Below, piece after piece: positions 45,530 through 53,991 of a stretch of DNA of 64,000 bases (position 1 is the stretch's first letter; every line of letters starts with the position of its first letter). Source of the stretch: Chloroflexota bacterium (lineage in GTDB: Bacteria > Chloroflexota > Anaerolineae > Anaerolineales > UBA4823); NCBI GenBank assembly GCA_029265355.1, contig JAJUJL010000019.1:16070-80069 (forward strand), read 5' to 3'. Below the pieces are notes generated by a model, which was not told the origin of the DNA, made no database searches, and worked only from the letters and a program-made list of their open reading frames with translations. A program made the translations under genes and the position numbers.

Positions 45530-46147
45530 CTACTCCTGGCTGTATTTCTGGTAGATACTGAGCACTTTGTCGGCGTAGGTGTACCCGACATCCATCGGAC
45601 CGTAGGCGCGCAGCGCCTCACGCAGATCTCCGTGGCGATGGATGAGTTGGTTGAGCATGCGCGTACCAAAACGGATATTGAATTCCGGATCAAACAATTC
45701 AGCCATGGTCGGGCGGTCGCTGAAGCAAGGCCCATTAATGCATTGAAATTTGGCAGCGATGCCATCGCGGGGCATGATTTGCATCAGGCCAACTGCACCG
45801 CTCTTTGAGTAGGCGTCCGGGTCTCCACCGCTCTCTTGCAAAATCAGCGCTGCGACCAGGTTTGGTGGAAGATTGTTTTGAGTGGCGTATTGCGTGACCA
45901 GGTTGCACCAGCGGTGGACTTCGAAGGGGAATTGAGCGTTGACCTGGCAGGATTCGATCGAGGCAGAATTTTCTATTTCTTGCGAAACCGGTGCATGGTT
46001 AGCTATCCCTGGATCTAATGGTATGGCTTGCGCTTTTGCAACAGGTGGTGTGATATTCATCAGCGAGGAGAGAAAGGTGAGCACACCGGTCAGAATCAAT
46101 CCACCGATTGCGCTCCCCGTGAGTACCAATGAGTGTCCGTGTGGCAT
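45530..46147 (-). CDS. Membrane-anchored lytic transglycosylase (SLT domain)
   Basis: 205 residues. One N-terminal hydrophobic segment (about 8-30) serves as signal or anchor; after a spacer the SLT fold begins near residue 80 (VTQYATQNNLPPNLVAALILQESGGDPDAYSKSGAVGLMQIMP). The catalytic Glu is in LQESGG, and GAVGLMQIMP and the C-terminal LRAYGPMDVGYTYADKVL complete the family pattern. It cleaves the glycan backbone of peptidoglycan. AGGAGG lies just before the ATG. Its promoter faces that of the next gene across a shared palindrome at 46177-46194, so expression of the two genes is probably linked. Confidence 0.9.
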   Translation of the reverse strand: MPHGHSLVLTGSAIGGLILTGVLTFLSSLMNITPPVAKAQAIPLDPGIANHAPVSQEIENSASIESCQVNAQFPFEVHRWCNLVTQYATQNNLPPNLVAALILQESGGDPDAYSKSGAVGLMQIMPRDGIAAKFQCINGPCFSDRPTMAELFDPEFNIRFGTRMLNQLIHRHGDLREALRAYGPMDVGYTYADKVLSIYQKYSQE

Positions 46148-46168
46148 GAGTACCTCCTGAATTGCCTC

Positions 46169-46197
46169 TTGACAAAATAGAACATGTGTTCTATATT
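46169..46197 (+). promoter_or_regulatory. Plus-strand promoter for the 46285 gene
   Basis: TTGACA (46169-46174) and TATATT (46192-46197) with a 17-base spacer. The palindrome 46177-46194 fills the spacer, so a bound protein would block RNA polymerase. Confidence 0.65.
46177..46194. promoter_or_regulatory. Shared operator palindrome, LexA-box-like
   Basis: ATAGAACATGTGTTCTAT has perfect 8-base arms around a 2-base centre and contains GAAC-N4-GTTC, the core of the Gram-positive LexA box. It overlaps both divergent promoters. Whether LexA or another repressor binds cannot be told from sequence. Confidence 0.6.
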
Positions 46198-46223
46198 ATA
46201 TCAAGACAAGCGCAATGAATCAA
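46195..46223 (-). promoter_or_regulatory. Minus-strand promoter for the transglycosylase gene
   Basis: On the minus strand TTGATT (plus 46218-46223) and a perfect TATAAT (plus 46195-46200) are separated by 17 bases. The operator begins right after the -10 box, near the transcription start. Confidence 0.65.
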
Positions 46224-46284
46224 GTCATTTTGAAAGGTTCCCCAAGTTCCTTTCGTTGGATTTGAAAAAATGGAGGTCTATGCC

Positions 46285-47043
46285 ATGAACACGTATATCA
46301 ACCGTTATACTTCAGTGGACAAATTCGTGAAGAAGATCCGTCTCCAAAGAGGACTGGCGTTTGGGGCGATCATCATCGCCGCGCTGCTCGCGTTCGAGAT
46401 CTTCAACTTCAGCACAACCGAATTCGCCCTGCGAGATCTGCTTGGAGAGTTGAGTTTTGCCGGTGTTCGGTGGGCTACCATCCTGGCGATTGCGTTCTGT
46501 GGTATCGATTTTGCAGGTATTGCTCGTCTTTTCACCCCTGAAGAAGGCGCCAACGAACCGACCGAGGTCTGGTACTTGTTCGGTGCGTGGCTTTTGGCTG
46601 CAACAATGAATGCGATGCTCACCTGGTGGGGTGTATCAATCGCCCTGATTCATCACCAGACCCTCGGAAACGAGGTCATCGCACGTGAGCTGCTGCTGCG
46701 TGGGGTTCCAATCTTCGTCGCCATCATGGTCTGGCTCATCCGAGTGTTGATCATCGGGACATTCTCGGTCGCTGGGGAGCGGCTTTTCTCACAGGCGGAG
46801 ATTCGCATGGTGCCCTCTTCCGCAGGGGCGCAACTCCCAGCTCGCAGCTTCAATCCCAAAGCGCTCTCGCCTGCCGCTCGTCAGCAGGCCTCCATGTCTC
46901 CCCAGCCTCCCAAGAAAGCGACCTCCCGGTCGGATGAGTATCACGATCCCGTGTACAACAATACTCGTCCCGAGCCAACCTACCACCCAGCAACGATGAC
47001 CGCCAAGTCTTACAAGCACTCCTCAACACCTTTCAGACGATAG
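46285..47043 (+). CDS. Four-TM membrane protein with disordered C-terminal tail, function unknown
   Basis: 252 residues. Hydrophobic helices lie at about residues 24-42, 62-80, 99-120 and 144-165. The last 75 residues are Pro/Ser/Gln/Lys-rich and probably disordered in the cytoplasm (SFNPKALSPAARQQASMSPQPP). No family is recognised. The ATG at 46285 has GGAGG 7 bases upstream and is preferred over the ATG at 46270, which overlaps that site. A promoter with an overlapping LexA-box-like palindrome lies about 90 bases upstream and is shared with the transglycosylase. A clean terminator follows the stop by 21 bases. Confidence 0.75.
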   Translation: MNTYINRYTSVDKFVKKIRLQRGLAFGAIIIAALLAFEIFNFSTTEFALRDLLGELSFAGVRWATILAIAFCGIDFAGIARLFTPEEGANEPTEVWYLFGAWLLAATMNAMLTWWGVSIALIHHQTLGNEVIARELLLRGVPIFVAIMVWLIRVLIIGTFSVAGERLFSQAEIRMVPSSAGAQLPARSFNPKALSPAARQQASMSPQPPKKATSRSDEYHDPVYNNTRPEPTYHPATMTAKSYKHSSTPFRR

Positions 47044-47064
47044 CCACCTCTCCTCCGTGTCAAG

Positions 47065-47092
47065 AAAAGCCCCTCGATTGCGAGGGGCTTTT
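47065..47092. terminator. Bidirectional rho-independent terminator
   Basis: AAAAGCCCCTCG and CGAGGGGCTTTT form a perfect 12-bp stem with a 4-base ATTG loop, giving U-runs on both strands. It lies between the convergent 46285 gene and the histidine kinase gene. Confidence 0.92.
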
Positions 47093-47102
47093 CGTCTCCT
47101 GA

Positions 47103-48512
47103 CTAACTGGCTTCACCTTGTGAGCAATCACCCTCTGCCAGCGGCAGCCAGACACAAAACGTAGTGCCTTTTCCTGGAGAGGATTGAACCTCAATGATTC
47201 CATCGTGATTACGGACGATCCAATACGCGATGGACAGCCCAAGGCCATATCCCTTGCCTTCCTTCTCTCGAGTGCGCGACTTCTCACCACGATAAAATCT
47301 CTCAAAGATGTGCGCCTGATCTTCCAAGGGGATGCCTGGCCCATCATCGGTCACCGTAATCCGGGCTCGTTTTTCATCTTTGCCCAAACCGACCACGATC
47401 GTTCCACCCGGCGGGGTATATTTAATCGCATTACCGATCAAATTGACCAGCACTTGCTTGATTCGATCCTTGTCACCGCACACCAAAACTTGATCGATCT
47501 CACCCAATTTGAGCTGTTGGCGATCACGGCTGAGCACCTTCATCTGGTGCATGACTTCCAACACAATCGTATCCAACTCCACCAGAGTCATGTTGAGCGG
47601 CAATTTACCCGATTCGGCTTGCGCCAGCAACAGCAGGTCCCCGACCATGCGCGTCAAACGGTCAACTTCATTTTCAATGCTCTCCAACGATTCGATATCC
47701 AGGCTATTCATCCTGCGCATTAAGTCAACATTGCCCTTGATCACCGTCAGGGGTGTGCGCAACTCATGCCCCACATCCGCCAGGAATCTTCTTTGGGTGT
47801 TGAACAATCCCTCCAGGCGGGACAATGTCTGGTTGAAGGCCTTGATCAACTGACCCACTTCGTCATCTTCTGGGCCAGAATATGGAATTCTTCTCGATAG
47901 GTCATCTGCACGCGTAATCTGCAGCGCTACGCGCGTGACATCCCCCAGCGGCGCCAACGCCTGGCGAGTGCTCATCCAACCCGCCAGCCCTGCCACCGAC
48001 ATCGAAACAATCACCCCGACCAACAAGACACGCACCAATGCGGTCAAAGTTGCATCCACTACCGCCATTGAGGTGGCGATTTGCAATACGCCAATTGGGC
48101 GGTCGACTTCCCCCGCCACCAGGGGAATCGAATATACCCGCAAGTGAATGTCACCGGACTGGGTCCGCAAGCTCGAATCCAACCAGATGGGCTTGCTGGC
48201 GTTGATACCCGTGCCATCCAATGGCTGCGCCAACTGCGGCAGATTGGTATACAGCAGCCTGCGATCGCGCGACCACAACTGGAACAAGATCCCCGGCACC
48301 AGCTCCATCCTCAAACTTTCCCTGAGACTCAATTCTCCTGAGGTATCCAAATACAAATTGGTAGCGAACACCTGGTATGTCCTGCGAAGCTGCTCATCCA
48401 CCTGCGTGGTGAGCGTGACGCTGACGGCCCCGTAAACTGCCACGCCCAACAGCAGCAATATCCCCCCCACGATGGTGGTATACAACACCGCTAACCTGGC
48501 GCGTAAAGCCAT
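47103..48512 (-). CDS. Two-component sensor histidine kinase
   Basis: 469 residues. Two TM helices (about 8-32 and 160-182) enclose an extracytoplasmic sensor domain. A HAMP linker (about 183-238, APLGDVTRVALQITRADDLSRRI) leads to the DHp helix with the phospho-acceptor in DVGHELRTPLTVIKG. Then comes the ATPase domain with N box LVNLIGNAIKYTPPGG, G1 VTDDGPGIP and G2 GYGLGLSIAYWIV. It phosphorylates the response regulator encoded just upstream on the same strand, 117 bases away. The signal is unknown. It is OmpR-partner class (HisKA type). Confidence 0.93.
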   Translation of the reverse strand: MALRARLAVLYTTIVGGILLLLGVAVYGAVSVTLTTQVDEQLRRTYQVFATNLYLDTSGELSLRESLRMELVPGILFQLWSRDRRLLYTNLPQLAQPLDGTGINASKPIWLDSSLRTQSGDIHLRVYSIPLVAGEVDRPIGVLQIATSMAVVDATLTALVRVLLVGVIVSMSVAGLAGWMSTRQALAPLGDVTRVALQITRADDLSRRIPYSGPEDDEVGQLIKAFNQTLSRLEGLFNTQRRFLADVGHELRTPLTVIKGNVDLMRRMNSLDIESLESIENEVDRLTRMVGDLLLLAQAESGKLPLNMTLVELDTIVLEVMHQMKVLSRDRQQLKLGEIDQVLVCGDKDRIKQVLVNLIGNAIKYTPPGGTIVVGLGKDEKRARITVTDDGPGIPLEDQAHIFERFYRGEKSRTREKEGKGYGLGLSIAYWIVRNHDGIIEVQSSPGKGTTFCVWLPLAEGDCSQGEAS

Positions 48513-48544
48513 CTATACCTTCCAATAATCAAATCATCGACAAA

Positions 48545-48580
48545 CACTGGGCACCCCAAATGACTTTGAGGCGCCCAGTG
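48545..48580 (-). other. Hairpin between regulator and kinase genes
   Basis: CACTGGGC (48545-48552) and GCCCAGTG (48573-48580) form an 8-bp stem with a 20-base loop and no U-run. It may reduce kinase expression relative to the regulator; it is not a convincing terminator. Confidence 0.4.
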
Positions 48581-48629
48581 ACGCACACAGACCCTTCCAG
48601 CAATGAATCGGGTTCCCGGATGAGGGCAA

Positions 48630-49307
48630 CTAAGAATTTTCACGCAGCACATACCCCATACCACGCACGGTATGGATCAAGCGCTGCTCGCCGTCATTCT
48701 CCAGCTTCTGCCGCAGGTAGCGGATATAGACTTCGATGATGTTGGACTCGCCGCCAAAATCGTAGCCCCAGACCCGGTCGAAGATCATATCGCGCGTCAA
48801 CACCTGGCGGGGATGGCGTAAAAACAGCTCGAGCAGCTCATATTCCTTCGCCGTCAGCGCAATCACTCGCTCACCGCGCGTCGCCTGGCGGGTTCCGGTA
48901 TCCAGCGCCAGGTCGGCAAAGCGCAACACCTGAGGGCGGCTGGGCTGCGCGCGCCGCAGCAGGGCGCGAATGCGCGCCAGCAGTTCGTCCAGGTTGAAGG
49001 GCTTGACCATGTAATCATCGGCGCCCATGTCGAGCCCCTGGATGCGATCGTTGACGGTATCTTTAGCGGTCAGGATCAAGATCGGCACCGGGCCTCCGGC
49101 GCGCAGCCGGCGGCAAACTTCCAGGCCATCGATGCCGGGCAGCATCAGATCCAGCACGACCAGATCGGGGGGATTATCGCGCGCCAGCGACAGGCCGGTT
49201 TGCCCATCCGGCGCGGTGTCTACCTGGTAACCCTCGTATGCCAACCCCCGGCGTAAAAACTTTAAGATCGCTTCATCATCTTCGATAATCAATATGCGTG
49301 CTGTCAT
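48630..49307 (-). CDS. OmpR/PhoB-family response regulator
   Basis: 225 residues. The receiver domain has acidic pocket IIEDDEA, phospho-acceptor Asp in [13 protein letters not shown], Thr in LTAKD and Lys in [14 protein letters not shown] winged-helix DNA-binding domain follows (about 127-225) with [25 protein letters not shown] and [18 protein letters not shown] lies 5 bases before the ATG at 49307. It is first gene of the two-component operon. Its targets are unknown, and no direct repeats of a PhoB type are visible next to it. Confidence 0.94.
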   Translation of the reverse strand: MTARILIIEDDEAILKFLRRGLAYEGYQVDTAPDGQTGLSLARDNPPDLVVLDLMLPGIDGLEVCRRLRAGGPVPILILTAKDTVNDRIQGLDMGADDYMVKPFNLDELLARIRALLRRAQPSRPQVLRFADLALDTGTRQATRGERVIALTAKEYELLELFLRHPRQVLTRDMIFDRVWGYDFGGESNIIEVYIRYLRQKLENDGEQRLIHTVRGMGYVLRENS

Positions 49308-49493
49308 CGAGCCCTCCTGTCGTTCTCCAGAATATACCACAAGCTGGATAAACAAAAAAGGTAGATTGAGGACAGGCCTTGGTTCAAGCGCATCTCGAAA
49401 TATAGGTCTGCACTAAACCAGGAGCCAGGCCAATAATCGAATTCAGCCAAGTGGTCAACCCTACAACTCAGAAGTACTTCATCGAACGTAATA

Positions 49494-49573
49494 GGGAACT
49501 GCTTCGCTTCGCCCGCAGTGACACGGATAGAAACCTGTCATTGCGTCGGAGTGGAGCGACTGAAGCAATCTCC
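49494..49573. repeat. Relic of a CATTGCG...GAAGCAATCTC-type palindromic repeat
   Basis: In the 520-base gap 49308-49827, GGGAACTGCTTCGCTTCGCC and TGTCATTGCG...GAAGCAATCTCC form an imperfect inverted repeat of about 80 bases. The sequence matches a dispersed element common in many environmental genomes. The rest of the gap (49574-49827) has no convincing gene. Confidence 0.6.
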
Positions 49574-49827
49574 TCGCCAGTCGAACCGGTTCTTGTAAGG
49601 CTCAAGCATTTGCCTGGATCAGGATGTACCCGCATTGGAGAGTTGTGGCAAATGCTTGACCTGCCCTGGTGCGATTATCGATACGCGCAACAGTTCGGCT
49701 GTGTCCGATTTTTGCCATTCTGAGCGAAGAGAAGAAACTGGTTTCCCAGCCAGGCAGACCCATCGGGCGCACCGTACACTCTCTCAGAGCCTGCCCTGAA
49801 TGAAGCCAGTCGATCAAGCTACGAGGA

Positions 49828-50496
49828 TCAGCCCAGCTCGCGGCGAAACGCCGCAATAGCCTCCGCCACGCTCTTCTGGCGGTTGAAGATCGCTGAGCCG
49901 GCGACCAGGATCGTGGCGCCGGCCTTCGCCACCAGGGCGGCGTTGTTCGGTTTGATGCCACCATCCACTTCGAGCTCCACATGCCCCAGGCCGCGCCCAT
50001 CCAGCATCGCGCGCAGGCGGGCAATGCGCGCCGTGCTGGCAGAGATGTAGCTCTGCCCGCCAAACCCCGGGTTAACCGACATGACCAGCACCAGGTCGAC
50101 CTCCGAGAGGATTTCTTCCAGGGATACCAAAGGGGTGGCAGGGTTCAGGGTTACGCCGGCGCGCACACCGGACTCTTTGATCTGCTGGATAGTGCGATGC
50201 AGATGCGGACAAGTCTCGACGTGCACGGTGAGGATGTCGGCGCCGGCCTCGACGAAAGCCGGGATCAGGCGCTCGGGTTTCTCGATCATCAGGTGCACAT
50301 CCACGACTGCCCCGGCTGCGCGCACCTGGGGCGCAATCGCGGCGACCACCGGCGGTCCGATGGTCAGGTTGGGCACAAAATGCCCGTCCATCACATCCAC
50401 GTGGATGTATTCAGCCCCGGCGTCCAGCGCTTGCTGCACCTGCTCGCCCAGGCGCGAGAAATCAGCGGAGAGAATGGAAGGCGCCAGCTTAACCAT
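49828..50496 (-). CDS. rpe: Ribulose-phosphate 3-epimerase
   Basis: 222 residues, a TIM barrel. Diagnostic segments are LAPSILSADFSRLG, HVDVMDGHFVPNLTIGP (metal-binding His and catalytic Asp), VHLMIEKPE, VMSVNPGFGGQSYI (second catalytic Asp appears in EVDGGIKPNN) and AGSAIF. It interconverts ribulose-5-phosphate and xylulose-5-phosphate in the pentose phosphate pathway. GGAG lies 8 bases before the ATG at 50496. The start overlaps the end of rpiA by 8 bases, so the two pentose isomerising enzymes are made together. Confidence 0.95.
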   Translation of the reverse strand: MVKLAPSILSADFSRLGEQVQQALDAGAEYIHVDVMDGHFVPNLTIGPPVVAAIAPQVRAAGAVVDVHLMIEKPERLIPAFVEAGADILTVHVETCPHLHRTIQQIKESGVRAGVTLNPATPLVSLEEILSEVDLVLVMSVNPGFGGQSYISASTARIARLRAMLDGRGLGHVELEVDGGIKPNNAALVAKAGATILVAGSAIFNRQKSVAEAIAAFRRELG

Positions 50497-51208
50497 GGTT
50501 TTTCTCCAAAATCTGCACGCCGGCCTGGCCAGCAACGACGACTTTGCTCGCCATGTCCAGGAAGAGGCCGTGTTCAATAATTCCTGCCCGCGCCGACAAT
50601 CGCTCCGCTAAAGCATGCGGGTTGACCAGCCCCCCCTCGAACCAGCACAGCGCCATGTAGTGACCATCGTCGGTGACCACCGGGCTGCCGTCCGCCAGGC
50701 GGTACAGCTCGGCGCGATCGGCAACCGTGCCCAGCCAGTCCAGGTGTGATTCGACCTCAAAACGTAAAATGTCCACCGGCAGCGGCACGCGGCTGCACAG
50801 GCGCGGCGCCAGCTTGCTCTCGTCGACGATTACGATGAATTGCTCAGCGTGCAGCTCGATGATTTTTTCGCGCAACAGAGCATGCCCCAGTCCCTTAATG
50901 AGATTTAGATGTGGATCAACCTCGTCGGCGCCATCCACAGCCAGGTCCAGGCGGGCAGGTTGACCTGGTTGGCGGAGCTCCGCCAGGGAACGCAGTGGGA
51001 TACCCTGGCGCTCAGCCCGGGCAGCAGTTCCCTGCGAGGTGGCTACCGCCTGGATATTCTCCAATTCGCCGCGGCGCAGTTTTTCAGCCAGCAGATCCAC
51101 AAAGATGGCCGAAGTCGAGCCGCTGCCTAATCCGAGACGCATACCGCTGCGCACGTACTGCAGGGCGAATGCGGCTGCCTCTGCCTTGAGATTTTGCTGA
51201 TCGTCCAA
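50489..51208 (-). CDS. rpiA: Ribose-5-phosphate isomerase A
   Basis: 239 residues. Family segments are GMRLGLGSGSTSAIFVDLLAE (phosphate loop), RLDLAVDGADEVDPHLNLIKGLGHALLREKI (catalytic Asp and Glu residues) and FIVIVDESKL. It converts ribose-5-phosphate to ribulose-5-phosphate, the substrate of the rpe product encoded next. The start is a TTG at 51208 with AAGGAG about 12 bases upstream; no ATG or GTG fits better in frame. The 354-base gap upstream holds a palindromic element and no gene. Confidence 0.94.
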   Translation of the reverse strand: MDDQQNLKAEAAAFALQYVRSGMRLGLGSGSTSAIFVDLLAEKLRRGELENIQAVATSQGTAARAERQGIPLRSLAELRQPGQPARLDLAVDGADEVDPHLNLIKGLGHALLREKIIELHAEQFIVIVDESKLAPRLCSRVPLPVDILRFEVESHLDWLGTVADRAELYRLADGSPVVTDDGHYMALCWFEGGLVNPHALAERLSARAGIIEHGLFLDMASKVVVAGQAGVQILEKNHG

Positions 51209-51242
51209 ACGTTGGCACTTCTCCTTTTCAACAAGTCATTTT

Positions 51243-51457
51243 GTAGGGGCGGGTTTCCGCCAGCAAGATATCATCGTCATCGAACGCTCTGCTCAGCCTG
51301 CTCAACCCGGTCTGCCAGAGCCAAAACCCGCCCTGCCTTCCGGTGAAGGAATACCCCTTCGGGAATGGGGTGGGTTTTGGCGTCTCCCGGCAGCGAGGCG
51401 GGGCCTGAGAAGAGGTGATCCAGGCGCAGCGATTCGCCCGTACAAACCCACCCCTAC
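51243..51457. repeat. Nested palindromic element, about 215 bp
   Basis: Outer arms GTAGGGGCGGGTTT (51243-51256) and AAACCCACCCCTAC (51444-51457) pair with one mismatch. An inner pair GCCAAAACCC (51320-51329) and GGGTTTTGGC (51372-51381) is perfect. It carries no ORF and resembles the GTAGGGGCGGGTTT repeats dispersed in many genomes, possibly MITE-derived. Confidence 0.6.
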
Positions 51458-51562
51458 GGATCGGGTGCTCATGCTTATTAAGGCGATGTGGCTGCGGTCG
51501 ATAAAACAACCACAACCACATCCTATTTTACCCGGATAATTTTTTCTCGGACCAGGCCTGCT

Positions 51563-52705
51563 TTATGGCTGCCACAGGCGCAGGAAGGCGATCACATCCG
51601 CCAGTTGGCCCTCATCCAGCCGGCCCTTGAAGCCCGCCATGGCAGTGCCAGGTCGCCCGGCTAGCAGGAATTCGACCATTTGGGCATTCGTGTTCGCCTG
51701 CACGAATGGGTTGGGGTTCAAAGCAACACCAATGCCGCCCTCCCCTTGAGAGCCATGGCAAGGCGTGCAGTAAGTGGAATACACCGCTGCGCCGGAGGTC
51801 GGGTCGCCCATCGGCCACTGCTCTTGCAGGGCGGTCAACGTTTCCAGGGCGCCGGCGTTGTCGCCGCTGGCGAGCTGGGCGGCGGCGTTGCGCAGCACCT
51901 CAGCGCTGGCGCCGGAGGCCACCGTCAGGGCGCGTTCCACCTGCAGTGCAGCGCTGGCTGGGTCATCTTGCCCGAGGGAGAAGATAGCGTTCTCAAGCAG
52001 GTTAGTGATCGAGAAATTAGGCTGAACCTGGGCGCCCTCCCGCCAGGCGTCAATCAGGGCGATCAAATCCTCCACCTGGTTGGGCGAAAGCACTGTGCCC
52101 CAGGTGGGCATGCCTTTTGCCGGGCGTCCGCTGCGAATCACACCGCGATACCAGTCATCATCCAGGCTGTTCAGGCGGGCGACATCGTTCAACTTGGGGG
52201 CTTTATCGGTGCCGGCGCCATTCTCGCCATGGCAGACCGCGCAGGTGCCAGAAAAGAGCAGCGCGCCGCGCGCTGCGTCGGGAGTGAACACCACCGGCGC
52301 GATCTCAGGAGCCGTCGGTTCCCAGGCGCGGATGAAAGCCACCACATCGCGCACATCCTCGTCTGTCAGTGGGCCGCCAAAGTCCACGCTCCAGGCAGGC
52401 ATCTGGGTACTGGGCACGCCGGAGCGGATAACAGAGAAGAAAACGCTGTCTAGCGTGTTTTTCAACACCGTCCGGTTGTTCAACGCCGGGCCAACGCCGC
52501 CCTCGCCCTGCGCACCATGGCAGGATACGCACTGCTCGTTGTAAATTGTTCGCCCGCGAGAAATGCGCTCATTGGTGAACTCTCGCGCTGCGTGAGCCAG
52601 GCGGTCCTCCTCTGCATTCCAATAAATCCCCAGGCTGATGATCACCAGCAAGGTGAGCACCAGGCCAATCAGCGTTAACCTTGCGTAATTTGCTTCCGGT
52701 TTCAT
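51563..52705 (-). CDS. Membrane-anchored triheme cytochrome c
   Basis: 380 residues. One TM anchor (about 10-29) is followed by three c-type heme domains: CVSCH (59-63), CAVCH (156-160) and CTPCH (314-318), each with a likely axial Met (MPAW, MPTW, MAGF). A helical spacer (about 235-300) separates domains 2 and 3. It is last gene of the bc operon, 15 bases after the Rieske gene, so it most likely takes electrons from the Rieske center in place of cytochrome c1 or f and passes them to soluble or lipid-anchored cytochromes. The spacing of the genes and the anchor support a bc complex subunit. Confidence 0.9.
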   Translation of the reverse strand: MKPEANYARLTLIGLVLTLLVIISLGIYWNAEEDRLAHAAREFTNERISRGRTIYNEQCVSCHGAQGEGGVGPALNNRTVLKNTLDSVFFSVIRSGVPSTQMPAWSVDFGGPLTDEDVRDVVAFIRAWEPTAPEIAPVVFTPDAARGALLFSGTCAVCHGENGAGTDKAPKLNDVARLNSLDDDWYRGVIRSGRPAKGMPTWGTVLSPNQVEDLIALIDAWREGAQVQPNFSITNLLENAIFSLGQDDPASAALQVERALTVASGASAEVLRNAAAQLASGDNAGALETLTALQEQWPMGDPTSGAAVYSTYCTPCHGSQGEGGIGVALNPNPFVQANTNAQMVEFLLAGRPGTAMAGFKGRLDEGQLADVIAFLRLWQP

Positions 52706-52720
52706 GGCTGTCCGCCTTTC

Positions 52721-53209
52721 CTACGCGCCGGTGATCTGGGAAGGGTCGAATTTGGAGCGCTGTGTGGGTTTCGAGGTATCCACCCACACCTCACCGCTGC
52801 GCACAGTCACCGGGAAGGTATCCAACGGCCGTGGAGCAGGGCCGCCCAACACTTCTCCGTTGCGGTCGAACAGCGATCCATGGCATGGGCAGTGGAATTG
52901 CCCCTCCTCTTCCACCCAGGGGACAGCGCATCCCAAGTGGGTGCATTTTTGCCACAAGGCCAGGAAGCCTTCTGGGGAGCGGACGATAAAGAACCGTCCG
53001 GCCAGGATGCGGTTGACGCTGTTGATGGCAAACTCTTCCACCTTGCCAGCGTAAACCTGGCCGCCAAAGCCGCCGCTGGCTACCGGGCGCAGGTAGTTTA
53101 ACAGGGCGATGACGGCCTGCCCCAGCAGAACAGCCAGGGAGCCTCCCCAGGCAATCCCCAAAAATGAGCGGCGGGAAAGCGATGAAAGGGTTGGTTTTCG
53201 ATCGGACAT
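52721..53209 (-). CDS. Rieske iron-sulfur protein of a cytochrome bc complex
   Basis: 162 residues. A twin-arginine-type N-terminus (SRRSFLG, 12-18) leads to a TM anchor (about 17-40). The Rieske fold follows with CTHLGC (89-94) and CPCHGS (107-112), which together bind a [2Fe-2S] cluster through two Cys and two His; extra Cys residues in each box allow the usual disulfide. It oxidises quinol with the cytochrome b subunits and reduces the cytochrome c. AGGAGG lies before the ATG at 53209. It is fourth gene in the bc operon. Confidence 0.95.
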   Translation of the reverse strand: MSDRKPTLSSLSRRSFLGIAWGGSLAVLLGQAVIALLNYLRPVASGGFGGQVYAGKVEEFAINSVNRILAGRFFIVRSPEGFLALWQKCTHLGCAVPWVEEEGQFHCPCHGSLFDRNGEVLGGPAPRPLDTFPVTVRSGEVWVDTSKPTQRSKFDPSQITGA

Positions 53210-53222
53210 GGTTCGCCTCCTG

Positions 53223-53990
53223 CTACAGGTTTTGGAAGGGGTTGTACCCACCGGGCATATCCCAGGGCCAGTACAACTCGAAACCAGGCCCGCGGAACAG
53301 GAACCCGGTCAGGGTGAACACCACCGCGGAGACAAACAGCATAGTGAAAGCCGCCAGCACCACCTCGCGCGGCGTGGGTTTACTGCGCCACAGCACCAGC
53401 AGCGGCGCAGCCACGATCACCGCCATGATCGCCCCTGGAATCAACACCTGAGCCACGAAATCTGGCACCACACCGCGCAAGATCTCGCGCAGCGGCACGA
53501 AATTGTCGAACAAGATGTAAGCCGGCATGATCAACAGGGCATACAGCGCCGTAAAGAGGCTGATGCGCTTGCCGCGCTTCGAGGTGAACCAACGCCCGGC
53601 GCCCTCGCGCGACTGGTCGAGATAGGGGATAGCAATGACGAATAACACCATCAGCGTCGGCATGGCGACCGCCATCAGGGTCGGGTGACCGTGCTCCAGC
53701 ATCTCTTGCAAGCCCATGAAATACCAGGGCGCCTTGGCTGGATCGGTGGTCTGGTTCGGGTTGGCGATCTCTTCCAGGGGAGCGTTGACGCCCAACGACA
53801 TCAACAGCAGCGCCAGGATGATGCCAATGGTCAGCAACAGCTCGATCAGCGCCACCAACGGAAAGGCGAACACAGTGTTATCCGGCCCGTGATCCACCAA
53901 TTGGGAGGGGGCGCGGTGCACCAACTCGACCAACGAGTAGGTTTTCTTGCTGCTGCGAGAGAAGGGCGCTTCCGTTTGTTTTTCGGTCAT
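53223..53990 (-). CDS. Cytochrome b C-terminal part (subunit IV-like)
   Basis: 255 residues with about five TM helices. It matches the C-terminal half of cytochrome b, or subunit IV of b6f. The quinol-site motif PEWY appears as APWYFMGLQEM (about residue 86), followed by HPTLMAVAMPTLMVL and IPYLD. As in b6f-type complexes the cytochrome b is split in two genes. The first residues are polar and cytoplasmic. The extra C-terminal helices exceed the 160-residue plant subunit IV, so it resembles the longer forms found in Firmicutes and Chloroflexota. It abuts the cytochrome b6 gene with 1 base between. Confidence 0.9.
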   Translation of the reverse strand: MTEKQTEAPFSRSSKKTYSLVELVHRAPSQLVDHGPDNTVFAFPLVALIELLLTIGIILALLLMSLGVNAPLEEIANPNQTTDPAKAPWYFMGLQEMLEHGHPTLMAVAMPTLMVLFVIAIPYLDQSREGAGRWFTSKRGKRISLFTALYALLIMPAYILFDNFVPLREILRGVVPDFVAQVLIPGAIMAVIVAAPLLVLWRSKPTPREVVLAAFTMLFVSAVVFTLTGFLFRGPGFELYWPWDMPGGYNPFQNL

Positions 53991-53991
53991 C

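Noticed and set aside
49451..49723. 90-codon open frame in the gap before rpe
   Set aside because: It runs through a degraded palindromic repeat, has no family features and no ribosome-binding site.
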